NCBI GenBank assembly: GCA_001000065.1
Contig: LCGZ01000001.1
Location: forward strand, 186,001 to 250,000
Direction of reading: 5' to 3'
Length of the DNA stretch: 64,000 bases
Source of the DNA: a candidate division TM6 bacterium GW2011_GWF2_43_87
Lineage (GTDB): Bacteria; Babelota; Babeliae; Babelales; Babelaceae
Shown here: positions 27,479 to 37,200 of the stretch, piece after piece
How positions within the stretch are numbered: position 1 is the stretch's first letter
Layout: the number at the start of each line of letters is the position of its first letter
Translations under genes and position numbers: made by a program
Notes under the pieces: generated by a model
Seen by the model: only the letters and a program-made list of their open reading frames with translations
Told to the model about the DNA's origin: nothing
Database searches by the model: none

Positions 27479-28591
27479 ATGAAGATAAAAATTTTATCTA
27501 TGGGATTGGTACTCGTGCTTGGTGCCCTGGCACTAGAAATAGCATTCAGCAGCCAAACCGCAGCAAACAGTGCCACTGCCTCTATAAAAACTCATACAGA
27601 CTGGGATACCATTATCATTGGTGGAGGTCCAGCAGGACTTGCAGCAGGAATGCACATTGCCGATGCTCACTTTAAAGTAACGATCTTAACAGGCCCAGAA
27701 CCGGGAGGATTACTAACGCATGCAAAATGCGTAGAAAACTGGCCGGGAATTTTGGCCGAAAGCGGTATGTCTATAATGGATCGAATGCTTGAGCAGGCAA
27801 AAAGCCATGGTGCAGACATAAACTACGACTCCGTAACTTCTGTTGATTTTAGCCACACACCTTTTGTTGTAACTACGAAAAATTCTGGAACCCTTTACGC
27901 ACGTACCATTATTATTGCCACAGGATCATCCCCTCGCCAACTTAAAGTTCCAGGAGAAGCCGAATACTGGGGGCATGGTGTTTCATCGTGCGCACTCTGT
28001 GATTCATTTGCCTACATGGGAAAAGATGTTGCCGTTATTGGGGGGGGAGACTCCGCAGTTAATGATGCCATCCATCTAGCCGATTATGCAAAAAAAGTTA
28101 CCGTTTTTGTACGCGCAAGAGAAATGCGTGCCAAAGCTGTCATGCAAGATAAACTTAATGAATATTCTAATCGTATAACTATTATCCATAATAAACAAAT
28201 TCTCGCAGTGCTGGGAACCGGACAAAAAGTTACCGGCATAACAATAAAAGACCGTGCCTCCGGTGCAGAAGAAATATTCCCAGTTGATGGGGTATTTGTT
28301 GCCATTGGCCATGAACCCAACACCTGGCTTTTTAAGGACTTTTTAACGCTCTCGCCAACAGGACATATTCTAATAGATGCTGCAACCATGCAAACTAGTA
28401 TCCCTGGAATATTTGCAGCAGGAGATGTCGTTGAAGGCGCCTACAAACAGGTGCCGGTTGCCGTGGGAAATGCCATTGTCGCTGCAGGCAAAGCCATTGG
28501 AATATTACGGTACGGTAATAACACCGTTTCTGCAACCACGCCAGTAGTCCCTCTACAAAATTGCTCCAGAAATACGGTACAAAACTTTTAA
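27479..28591 (+). CDS. Thioredoxin-reductase-like flavoprotein with an N-terminal signal or anchor sequence
   Basis: This 370-residue protein resembles the low-molecular-weight thioredoxin reductases. It has an FAD motif IIIGGGPAGLAAGMHIAD (from residue 45), a redox pair C171/C174 in SSCALCDSFAYMGKD (usually CATCD) and a nucleotide-binding GGGDSAVNDA (188-197). It ends with IFAAGDVVEGAYKQVPVAVGNAI. About 40 residues precede the FAD fold, including a hydrophobic stretch (residues 8-23) after a Lys-rich start, as in a signal peptide or membrane anchor. The NADPH-phosphate motif HRRxxxR is altered to VRAREMR (211-217). Export of an NAD(P)H enzyme would be odd, so the segment may only anchor it. 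It is monocistronic, after the rplQ terminator. Confidence 0.85.
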   Translation: MKIKILSMGLVLVLGALALEIAFSSQTAANSATASIKTHTDWDTIIIGGGPAGLAAGMHIADAHFKVTILTGPEPGGLLTHAKCVENWPGILAESGMSIMDRMLEQAKSHGADINYDSVTSVDFSHTPFVVTTKNSGTLYARTIIIATGSSPRQLKVPGEAEYWGHGVSSCALCDSFAYMGKDVAVIGGGDSAVNDAIHLADYAKKVTVFVRAREMRAKAVMQDKLNEYSNRITIIHNKQILAVLGTGQKVTGITIKDRASGAEEIFPVDGVFVAIGHEPNTWLFKDFLTLSPTGHILIDAATMQTSIPGIFAAGDVVEGAYKQVPVAVGNAIVAAGKAIGILRYGNNTVSATTPVVPLQNCSRNTVQNF

Positions 28592-28596
28592 ATAAC

Positions 28597-28627
28597 GGTT
28601 CAATGTAAATTTAATTCGCATTGAACC
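28597..28627 (+). terminator. Hairpin after the thioredoxin-reductase-like gene
   Basis: GGTTCAATG and CATTGAACC form a perfect 9-bp stem with an A/T-rich 13-base loop, five bases after the stop codon. A good U-tract is missing, so termination would be inefficient or factor-dependent. Confidence 0.5.
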
Positions 28628-28641
28628 AACGCTCCAATTCC

Positions 28642-28672
28642 TTGGGCAACAATCATAGTTTTATGCTAGGAT
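28642..28672 (+). promoter_or_regulatory. Candidate extended -10 promoter for the AAA/nuclease gene
   Basis: TGCTAGGAT (28664-28672) matches an extended -10 element (TGn before a TATAAT-like hexamer). TTGGGC lies 19 bases upstream. The distance to the ATG at 28717 is about 45 bases. The -35 spacing is longer than ideal. Confidence 0.35.
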
Positions 28673-28716
28673 AATGGGCGTAAGCAGGCGTTGACCCAGT
28701 TCCCAAGGAAATTCAT

Positions 28717-30327
28717 ATGAAAAAACTTCCTCTAGGTATTCAAACTTTTGAAAAAATCATTGAAGACAGCTGCGTGTACGTCGACAAAACGGAACACATT
28801 TACAAGCTCATCAAGGGCGACTGTTTCTTCTTTGCACGACCACGCCGCTTTGGAAAATCGCTTCTATGCTCAACCCTAAAAAATTTATTCCTTGGAAATC
28901 GGGAGCTTTTTAAGGGATTGTGGATAGACAAGAATACAGAGTACCACTGGCCCCTACATCCCGTTATCCACATAGATCTTTCACAGGTGTCAAGAAAAGA
29001 TCCTGAAAGCCTGACCGCAAGCCTATTACGCGCTCTTGATGATATTGCCGACTGGTATGAAATAGACAAATTAGAACATACGACCCCTGGCGAAATGCTC
29101 AAAAGATTGACAATGCGCCTTTTTAGAAAATGTGGCAGTAAAAATCGTGTGGTCCTAATTATCGATGAATACGACAAGCCCATTTTAGACTCTATTGAAA
29201 AGCCAGAAGTTGCCAATAAGATGCGGGAAATTCTGAAAGATCTCTACGAAGTCATAAAGAGCCTTGATGAATATCTTCGCTTTGTTTTTATCACAGGCGT
29301 TACTCGCTTTTCAAAAACATCTCTTTTTTCTGGGCTAAATCAATTAGTCAATATCTCAATGGATCCACAGTTTGCCCATCTGGTTGGTTATACAGAAGAT
29401 GAGGTGCGTTTTTATTTTAGGGATCATTTACAACAGATTGTCGATGACCAAAGGATCCCTATTAAAGGAGGAGTAAATGAATTAGTTGCCAAGCTCCGAA
29501 GATGGTATGATGGATACCGATTCTGGAGGGATCCATCTCTAATAACACCCATGACAAAAAACCATGAAATTGCCCGGCTTTACACGCCCTTTTCTGTACT
29601 CAACTATTTGTATACCGCAGACTTTAGTAATTATTGGTTTGAGTCGGGAACTCCCTCATTTTTAATAAAGATATTTGAACACCAGCACTACTCTATTGAA
29701 TCGTTTGAAAATCTAACGGCTGATATGAATGAGCTGATGACCTTTGATATTGCCACCATCCCCCTGACGACGCTTTTGTTCCAATCTGGGTACGCGACTA
29801 TCAAAAGCTATGATGAGGCTACCCAAAGCTATTCGCTTGAAATGCCAAATTATGAAGTAAGAGATTCACTCTTGAAAAGCATAGTGGCATCTATGACTTC
29901 ACAGAAAGTATCCACCATCAATGGCACATTAGTCGAACTTCGTCGTGCGCTAGAAGCAGGGAATCTAGATGCATTTATAGATCTAATCAAAAAGTTCTAT
30001 TCAACCGTGCCCTACACCATTGCGGTAGACAAAGAAAAATACTATCAAACCATATTTTTCATACTTCTAAAACTAGTAAATTTAAGGCCAGATGTCGAAA
30101 AGGCTACCAACATTGGAAGAGTTGATTTAATTGTAGAAACAAGCAATACACTATATATTTTTGAATTCAAACTCAATAAATCTGCCCAGGAAGCATTAAA
30201 TCAAATTATAGATATGCACTATCATGAAGTTTACCTCGATCATGGTAAAAAAATCATCCTAGTAGGAGTCAATTTTTCAAGTGACACAAAAAACATAACG
30301 GAATTCTTGATTAAAAAGCTGGACTAA
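28717..30327 (+). CDS. AAA-ATPase-like protein with C-terminal PD-(D/E)XK nuclease domain
   Basis: This 536-residue protein fits the PF09820/PF08011 family. It opens MKKLPLGIQTFEKIIEDSCV, with YVDKTEHIY next. The modified P-loop FFARPRRFGKSLL follows (RPRRFGKS, residues 41-48), then a Walker B at VVLIIDEYDKPILD (D150, E151) and a sensor-like FVFITGVTRFSKTSLFSGLN. The C-terminus has a nuclease-like core with D470 (GRVDLIVE) and E483-F-K485 (YIFEFKLN). The family is expanded in some host-associated and gut bacteria. Its function is unsettled; mobile-element or defence roles have been suggested, and I make no choice. It stands alone, with its own promoter-like region. Confidence 0.85.
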   Translation: MKKLPLGIQTFEKIIEDSCVYVDKTEHIYKLIKGDCFFFARPRRFGKSLLCSTLKNLFLGNRELFKGLWIDKNTEYHWPLHPVIHIDLSQVSRKDPESLTASLLRALDDIADWYEIDKLEHTTPGEMLKRLTMRLFRKCGSKNRVVLIIDEYDKPILDSIEKPEVANKMREILKDLYEVIKSLDEYLRFVFITGVTRFSKTSLFSGLNQLVNISMDPQFAHLVGYTEDEVRFYFRDHLQQIVDDQRIPIKGGVNELVAKLRRWYDGYRFWRDPSLITPMTKNHEIARLYTPFSVLNYLYTADFSNYWFESGTPSFLIKIFEHQHYSIESFENLTADMNELMTFDIATIPLTTLLFQSGYATIKSYDEATQSYSLEMPNYEVRDSLLKSIVASMTSQKVSTINGTLVELRRALEAGNLDAFIDLIKKFYSTVPYTIAVDKEKYYQTIFFILLKLVNLRPDVEKATNIGRVDLIVETSNTLYIFEFKLNKSAQEALNQIIDMHYHEVYLDHGKKIILVGVNFSSDTKNITEFLIKKLD

Positions 30328-30349
30328 ACCATTACAAGGAGATGAGGCT

Positions 30350-31414
30350 ATGAAGCGATTATTTTTTTTATGCGGATTAGTTGTCTGGTCTGGAATAATG
30401 TGGTGTTCAAATCTACGCTCAAACTCACCATGCGAACCCCTGCGTACAACGCCCTATTCTCATCTAGGAACCGCTATTGACATTAAATTACCTGATAAAA
30501 ACGGTATAATGCACAACCTAGCTAGTTATAGAGGCACACCATGTATCGTCTGCTTTATAAAAGGAAACCTAGTCAGTGAACGATGTATTCTTCTTTCCTA
30601 TCTTTCACGACTGCATCCTTGGTTTCAACAAAAAGGTATTCAACTTTTTGGAATCTCCACAGAGCCCATTGAAACATGTATAGAAGACAATGCCCTGATA
30701 CCATTTCCCCTATTATTTGACCACAAACAAATAGTTTCGAAAAAATATTGCACCGACGCATACAGCCCGTTTGGATCTGCCTTCACAACCTTTATTCTTG
30801 ATAAAAACAGTGCTATTACACGGGTTTTAAATATGGCTAGCATAGAAGAGCTTGTTGCTCAACTTATGATCAGCGTTCTTGAGCTAAATGGAGATCTAAC
30901 GACTCAAGACACCGACAAAGACGAGGTCCAACGTGAATTAAACAAGCAAACTGCGGATTCGAGTATGGAACGTTCAATAACTCCTGATATTGAATTGTTC
31001 GACAGCAACGGCAATCTAGTGAGACTCAGCGACTATCGAGACACATGGGTACTTTTATCCTTTGCCGACAACATTCGTGGCACTCGTGAATATGAGCGTT
31101 TTTTATACCGTCTTAACGAGATATATAAGTGGCTACAACAACACAATATTACAATTTTATGCGCATGCGCCCAACCTGTAGAAGAACTAGCTCGATTTCA
31201 GAAACATAGCGGGTTACAGTACTATTTACTCAGCGATGACAAACGTATAATTCCCGAGCGTTTCGAAGAACCCTGGTGCTTTTATAATGAATTCTTGTCC
31301 TATCTTATTGACCCAACTGGGAACAAGGTAACAAGCTTTATTTCTGCAAGCGCGGACTTGCATTTTGCACAGTTATGCCACTACATCATTATTCACGAAA
31401 TAGGAGCCCATTAA
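30350..31414 (+). CDS. Exported protein with two tandem peroxiredoxin/thioredoxin-like domains
   Basis: This 354-residue protein has an N-terminal signal peptide (MKRLFFLCGLVVWSGIMWCS) and two AhpC/TSA-like domains. The first (about 40-185) shows DIKLPDKNGIMHNLASYRGT, then SERCILLSYL at the peroxidatic-Cys position (TxxC in peroxiredoxins) and IQLFGISTEP. The second (about 208-350) shows DIELFDSNGNLVRLSDYRDT and ITILCACAQP, but no cysteine at the equivalent position (GTREYERFL), so it is probably inactive. An AAGGAG site precedes the ATG. It follows the AAA/nuclease gene by 22 bases and could be co-transcribed. A cell-envelope peroxidase or redox chaperone is possible; the role is not proven. 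Confidence 0.7.
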   Translation: MKRLFFLCGLVVWSGIMWCSNLRSNSPCEPLRTTPYSHLGTAIDIKLPDKNGIMHNLASYRGTPCIVCFIKGNLVSERCILLSYLSRLHPWFQQKGIQLFGISTEPIETCIEDNALIPFPLLFDHKQIVSKKYCTDAYSPFGSAFTTFILDKNSAITRVLNMASIEELVAQLMISVLELNGDLTTQDTDKDEVQRELNKQTADSSMERSITPDIELFDSNGNLVRLSDYRDTWVLLSFADNIRGTREYERFLYRLNEIYKWLQQHNITILCACAQPVEELARFQKHSGLQYYLLSDDKRIIPERFEEPWCFYNEFLSYLIDPTGNKVTSFISASADLHFAQLCHYIIIHEIGAH

Positions 31415-31432
31415 GACTCTCTCTATACTACC

Positions 31433-34153
31433 CTAGCCCTGCTCAACCACCGTCACCACACTACCATCGGTCTCTTTCTGAACAAAGAAATTGGTTGGGA
31501 ACTGGCTCTTCATGCCTTGAAGGTGTGACACCACAATAATTTTTTCAAAATCCCCCTGAATGTCATAGAGAGCCTCCATAAGATGAGCAAGCCCTTCTTC
31601 ATCCTGCGAACCAAAGCCCTCATCAATAATAAGTGTCTGAAGCGAGGTTCCTGAACGCCTAGCCAACAGCTTGGAAATAGCTATTCTCAAAGCAAAATCA
31701 ATCCTAAACGCCTCACCACCTGAAAAAAACTCATAGGGCCGAATCCCCATAGAATCAGATATCTTGATATCAAGAGTCTCTTTAGTACCACCACCCTTAA
31801 GATCACGGACCGACTCAAACATAACATGCGCCTGGTTATCGGTAAGCCTAGCCAATAAGGCATTCGCCTCATATTCAATTTCTGGAATAGCGTTTTCTAT
31901 AATCAACGCTTGAATTCCATTCTTACCTAAAGCAAGAGATAGAAGTTGATAGTCCTCCAGAAGCTGCGCAAACCGTTCCTTTTTAGCAAGCTTTTCCCTG
32001 CATAAAACCGCTTGTTTCTCAAACGTAAGCAGTTGTTGAGACAACGCCCCTTTTTCCTGTAAAAGTGGTCCCCGCACCTCTGAAATACGTACAATCTCTT
32101 TCTGCCTATCCTGCACATTTTGATCAGCGACCTTTAAAAGCCCTTCTAACTCACTAAGGCCCTGCATATGGCTCATAAGCTCGTTACACCGTCCTTTAAG
32201 GACTCTCAACTCAGAGCTCAAACTATGAATCTGCTGAACCCGATCCACTTGCTTTGCTAATTCACCGCGCAAAACCTCAGCTTCAACATGTTTTTGTCGA
32301 CGCGCAGAAAGTTTGACTTTAAGATCCGCCTCTTTCCCTGCATCATATACAATCTCAGAAAGCGCATTTTGAAGCTGCGCATAGGTTGCCTCAATCAGCA
32401 CAAACTCAGGCTGGACCGCAATAAATTTATCTCGTCCCGCTATCCATTCATCACAGGCTTTTTGCGCCGCAACAATGCGCTCTTGAGCCTCAAGCACGTG
32501 AATATTTAGAGATTTACTTTCCTCGATTATGTGCGCACGCTCAACCTCTAATTCACTCATACGGGCTTTATGTGCATTCACAAGCTGTTCGCGCTGTGTA
32601 ATAGATTTAAATAGATTTTTTACCTCAACGGCACAATGGGACAAATTCTTCAAAAGAAGTGCCAGACTATTTATTGCTCGACTTAAGCGATCTCTTCTAT
32701 GATTAAGAAACTGTGTCCTACGCTCCAGTTTTTCCTCAAGCCCCGCTCGATGCTCATGGGAAAGCTCCTGAACACACAACGGACAGACCGTGCCTGGAGA
32801 TTTCAGAGCCTCTCTATCCAACGCTACCTGCATAAGCTCCTTATCAATTGCTGCTGCTGACATCCGCCACCGATCAAGAAAAACCGTGGCTCGCTCCATT
32901 TTAGTAAGTTTTTTTAGGGACTCATTATAACGTGCTTGATCTTCTTTAAGCCCTTCAAAATTAGCGTTAAAATCGGAAACAAGGACATTCAATGCTTTTT
33001 CTTTTCGCTGGTCCAACACAAGCAACTCAGCGTGCTTGCGTTCAAAACTATCACATTCACTCCGGGTAGACTGCAACACTCCGGCTCTAATCGTCTGTTC
33101 GACCGTATAGCGCTCCTGCACCTTTTGAATCAAAAGATGTCGCTTTTCAGAGCATAGAAATAGTTCCTCTTTGATCGCAGCCTGTTTCAACCGAGCTTTT
33201 TCGTACTCTAAAAGCTCTTTTTCAAGATCGTGAACCGCCCGCTCGCCCACCTCAGAAAGATAATGGGCCCTACGCATCCGATTTACAGAACGCCAAGTTC
33301 GAATCAGAAGCTCAAAATCACGCTTTTTTTGGGCTAATAAAACTTGTTGCTGCTCAAATTGAACCTGAGCTATACGCATTAGCTGGAGACGCTCTTGAAG
33401 CAAAACACGATCTTTCCCAAAACGATCAATGTGAGCCCGCATTTCCAATTCATCCAGAGAGAACTGCGCCAAATTTTTCTCAACCTCAGAAAGCCGCAAA
33501 CGCACGCTCTCCTGTCGTACCAGCTCTTCTTGCAATGCTACAATCTGTTGTTGCAAAAGAGCAGTCTCTTTATTACCCTCCCGCACATGCTCAACAGCAC
33601 ACGCTTTTAGGTCATCGTAAACGGTCAACCCTAACATAGAAGCCAAAACTTCCTTGCGTTCTTGGGGAGAGCGCTTGGAAAACTCCTGCGATTGGCCCTG
33701 ACGCAAAAATATAGAATTAACACACGCATCAAAATCAAGTCCCAAAAGAGCAATAATCTTCTCTTGAGTCGCCCTAATGCTCTTCTCAGTCAAAGGTGCA
33801 TACGTATTTTGTTCCGAGTTATATATCCCAAGCTGCAACTCAACCTGTGCCTTTTTATTAGAAACAAGCACCAATTCGCGCGTAACTCGATAACGATTTT
33901 TACCACATAAAAAATCTAACGATACCATCATATGGGACTGACCAAGCCGCACCAAAAGCTCATCTGTCTTACTCGCCCCTGCAGCCTTGCGCGCTTGCCC
34001 CCACAAAGCCCAAGTTATGGCATCTAACAGAGCAGATTTCCCATGCCCATTTTTTCCCGTTAAACAGATAAGTCGATGCGGCTCAAAATCAATCGTCTGA
34101 ACTACAGACCCATAACTCAAAAAATTACGAAGCCTAAGTTGATATGGAATCAT
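31433..34153 (-). CDS. sbcC: SbcC/Rad50-type SMC-like exonuclease ATPase
   Basis: SbcC forms, with SbcD, a nuclease that opens hairpins and trims DNA ends. The 906-residue protein has an N-terminal half-ATPase with Walker A GKNGHGKS (33-40) after RLRNFLSYG. Two long coiled-coil arms flank the zinc hook C457-P-L-C460, and a C-terminal half-ATPase has the EFFSGGEAFRIDFALRIA signature and Walker B LIIDEGFGSQDEEG (D844, E845). GAGGAT precedes the ATG. The nuclease partner sbcD, usually adjacent, is not in the window. It lies downstream of the double MutS-like gene on the same strand, with a gap of 114 bases. Confidence 0.9.
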   Translation of the reverse strand: MIPYQLRLRNFLSYGSVVQTIDFEPHRLICLTGKNGHGKSALLDAITWALWGQARKAAGASKTDELLVRLGQSHMMVSLDFLCGKNRYRVTRELVLVSNKKAQVELQLGIYNSEQNTYAPLTEKSIRATQEKIIALLGLDFDACVNSIFLRQGQSQEFSKRSPQERKEVLASMLGLTVYDDLKACAVEHVREGNKETALLQQQIVALQEELVRQESVRLRLSEVEKNLAQFSLDELEMRAHIDRFGKDRVLLQERLQLMRIAQVQFEQQQVLLAQKKRDFELLIRTWRSVNRMRRAHYLSEVGERAVHDLEKELLEYEKARLKQAAIKEELFLCSEKRHLLIQKVQERYTVEQTIRAGVLQSTRSECDSFERKHAELLVLDQRKEKALNVLVSDFNANFEGLKEDQARYNESLKKLTKMERATVFLDRWRMSAAAIDKELMQVALDREALKSPGTVCPLCVQELSHEHRAGLEEKLERRTQFLNHRRDRLSRAINSLALLLKNLSHCAVEVKNLFKSITQREQLVNAHKARMSELEVERAHIIEESKSLNIHVLEAQERIVAAQKACDEWIAGRDKFIAVQPEFVLIEATYAQLQNALSEIVYDAGKEADLKVKLSARRQKHVEAEVLRGELAKQVDRVQQIHSLSSELRVLKGRCNELMSHMQGLSELEGLLKVADQNVQDRQKEIVRISEVRGPLLQEKGALSQQLLTFEKQAVLCREKLAKKERFAQLLEDYQLLSLALGKNGIQALIIENAIPEIEYEANALLARLTDNQAHVMFESVRDLKGGGTKETLDIKISDSMGIRPYEFFSGGEAFRIDFALRIAISKLLARRSGTSLQTLIIDEGFGSQDEEGLAHLMEALYDIQGDFEKIIVVSHLQGMKSQFPTNFFVQKETDGSVVTVVEQG

Positions 34154-34267
34154 ATCCTCTTCTCACTAGCCTATGCACCTAAAATTACGCCCTGCCCCTA
34201 AAAAAGTCTCAGTAGCCTAATCTTAGCCCATTTATGCACAAGAAAGAAGACCTACTTCTATCGCAAT

Positions 34268-37200
34268 TTATTGGTCACTAACACCTGCAATAATCGAGTC
34301 AAGGTAGACATCCATATAGGCATCAACCACCTTTTTATCTTCCGGTTTTTCGCTCAACCAGATACCCGAACCGGGCAACACTTTATACCGACGGGTAAAT
34401 GTATAGATCCCCTCATCGTCAAGTGCATGATCAACCTGCATGTGATATCGAGAAAAGCTATTAAGCGAGGATAGATCAAACTTAAAGTGCGTTGCAACAC
34501 ATGAAATCACATTCTTTGACTGGTTCATTGTATTAAACAGCCCAACAACCTTCTTATCTAGAAGAATCCCTTCAGCAACTCTGTTAGGAGTTCCTGAACC
34601 CGGCTCATCTAAGACTAGGAAAAGCTTTGCCTTAGATTCAGCCGCTTTTTTAATATAGGCATCCAACCCCATAATGTTTAAATTTTGAGCATCACCCGTT
34701 GATAAACGTTTGCCCATCTCCTCATCAATCTTCTTGTAAATCGAAAAACCATCCACTAAGGTTCCCACGTAGTTAGTGCCCATTGTATAGCCACTAATCT
34801 GCGCAGATAACATTGCATTCGCAGCCGTCTGAATAGCAACAGACTTGCCAGAGCTATTGTGAGCCGTCAAAACAGCGTTCCGCGATTTTCCAGATAGATC
34901 AAAATCATTAGGAACTATATTTTGCATATCGTAATCCCTATAGGCTGCTATCAGAGGATGCACAGCCCCATCAACTTTGACACAAGCCTCATCACCTCCA
35001 ACAAAGGTTGCTTTGCACACCGGAATACCCTGTGAACGAATTAGTTCAATGTAGTCTGCATATGCGCAACAAGCGTCAACAAAGGCTACATTTTCAAAAA
35101 GCTGTTGAACCGGTCTAGCATCTGCAATACCTGCTAAATTCTTTGCATTCGGATCCTTATTATCCTTGAATGCCTTTATGAACACATGAGCCAATCGCTT
35201 CGCCCCCGCCAGCTCCGACAATGCATTAACCTTACGTGCGGAACGAGTGAAAATATTACCTTCACAAGCAGCCGTTATGTCATTCACAAAATTAGCGGGT
35301 ATAGTCAGATGGGCTCCCAGAGCACCCAAAGAATTTTTGATGGACGCATGTACTTTAATCGCCTCATTTAGTCCATCAACACACATTACTATAGGCTTTT
35401 CAGCGCGTCCTAAAACTGAGCTCTCATACTGATTAACAAAAGAACGGTATGTTAGATAACCAAGACCATAGGCCCCGAAAGTTCTTAACAAAGATAATGT
35501 ACCCCCTGCGCGATCCCCTCGTTTAAAGGCCTGATACGCTGCAACCCCAGTTAATTGACCAAAAAATTGTTTTGCAAAAGCTTTAGAAGGAACCCGCGGT
35601 ACCAGAGACCACGCCGTTTCTGAAACAAGTCTACGAAGCCCCTGCGTAACCGTAATGCGCTTTGAAGCGAGGTCCGCAACAACACCAAAACTAGTACGGA
35701 ACGGAACCGCAACCAGATTGACTAGCGCAGTCATCGCCAACGTTGCACCAATACCCGCTCCCATCATTGCATACTTAGTCGCCATGATAGCGTGAACGTC
35801 ATCACGAGCAAAATCACCAACACGCCGTGCAAGCGGCCGAACAACCTTATCAGCTGTTCCATTCACTAGCTGTGCAACACCACGAGTAACCCGAGAATCA
35901 GTTGGATTAATCGGAAATTTGTCCTGTGTCTTCTTGACGTATGGCTCAATCACCTGCGGCAGATTTACCATCCCAGCTCCAACACCCACAAAAAGCATAG
36001 AGTTCATGCGCGCCTGATCAATGGTAGCACCAACCTGCTTTTCTGCAGCAGAAGCAAATCGACCACATAATTCTTTAAGATTTTTCCGCTCATTGGGATG
36101 TGCTAATAAATATTCTATCAAAGTCTGCCGCTGATTAATTGTAGCAGACGAGCTTGTTGGACTCGAAAGCCATTTAAACAGCTCAAGACGACCCGATGCC
36201 GTTTGCAAACCCTCCCCATTAATCCCACCAATTTCACTAAAGAGAGAACGTCCCTCTCCAATTAAACCCATAAGCTCAGCATGCGGCAATGAAATAATAG
36301 ATTCGCGGTCAAACTGGCCGTTGAAAATTGTTGCAGCTTCCTTGCACCCCGGTTGATTCATAAGATACGGATAATTTTCAAACGCAACGGTCTCTTCAAC
36401 GCCTACTCCTTTCCCGCCTTCCTTATTTTGTGCTAAAAGATTTTCTATCGCAGCGGATTGAAATTCTTCAGGCACTTGTTGCTGCACGTTCGAGTAAATC
36501 TGATATCCTACATCAAACCCAAACTGCTTCATAAGCCGTTCTTTCTGCAATTCCAAGAGTGCATCTTGCTTCTTCTGTTTAAGTTTCTTCAAATACCAGG
36601 TTATATAGCGTTCCCGCTTTTCTAAATCCTCTTTTTTATTACTAAGCCAGAACCCCACACCACCCTGCAACTTATAAAGAGGACTAAACTTACCAAGATT
36701 CCCGCTTTCCTCAACATCCATATGAAAAGGCTGAAAACTCTTAAGACCCTCTACTTTCTTCTGTAGATTAAAGTGCGAAATGATTATCGAACAGACGGTT
36801 GGAGAATTGTCTAGAGTCTCAAAGAGTCCATCTTTAGCAAACAAGACCTTCTCTGCACCTTCTCGTGACAAGCCAGACGCCACCTCATCCCCAATAAACA
36901 AAATTTTCTTGCCAAGAGTAGCCTTTTTTCGAATGTCCCCCGTTATCTGAGCAATACAAGCCACCTGAGCTTGCCCTGTTGATACGCCAGCCTCCATGTC
37001 CTCATCAACTTTTTTATAAAAGGGAGTCTCATCAAAAATTGTCATTTCAGCTTTATCACCCCACACCCACCCCATAGTCTGTGCTGCAAGAACATTGCTT
37101 AGGATCATCTCAACCAACCCGGATTTCCCAGAGCTATTAGGTGCAACAAGAAACATAGATCGCATATTCTTATCAAAAGTTACATCATTTGGAACGACCT

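Noticed and set aside
27058-27576. 172-codon - strand frame opposite rplQ and the start of the reductase-like gene
   Set aside because: It lies antisense across a conserved ribosomal gene and its terminator and has no recognisable domain.
30350-30420. Lipoprotein signal in the double peroxiredoxin-like protein
   Set aside because: The Cys at the end of the hydrophobic segment is preceded by Met-Trp, which does not fit a lipobox.
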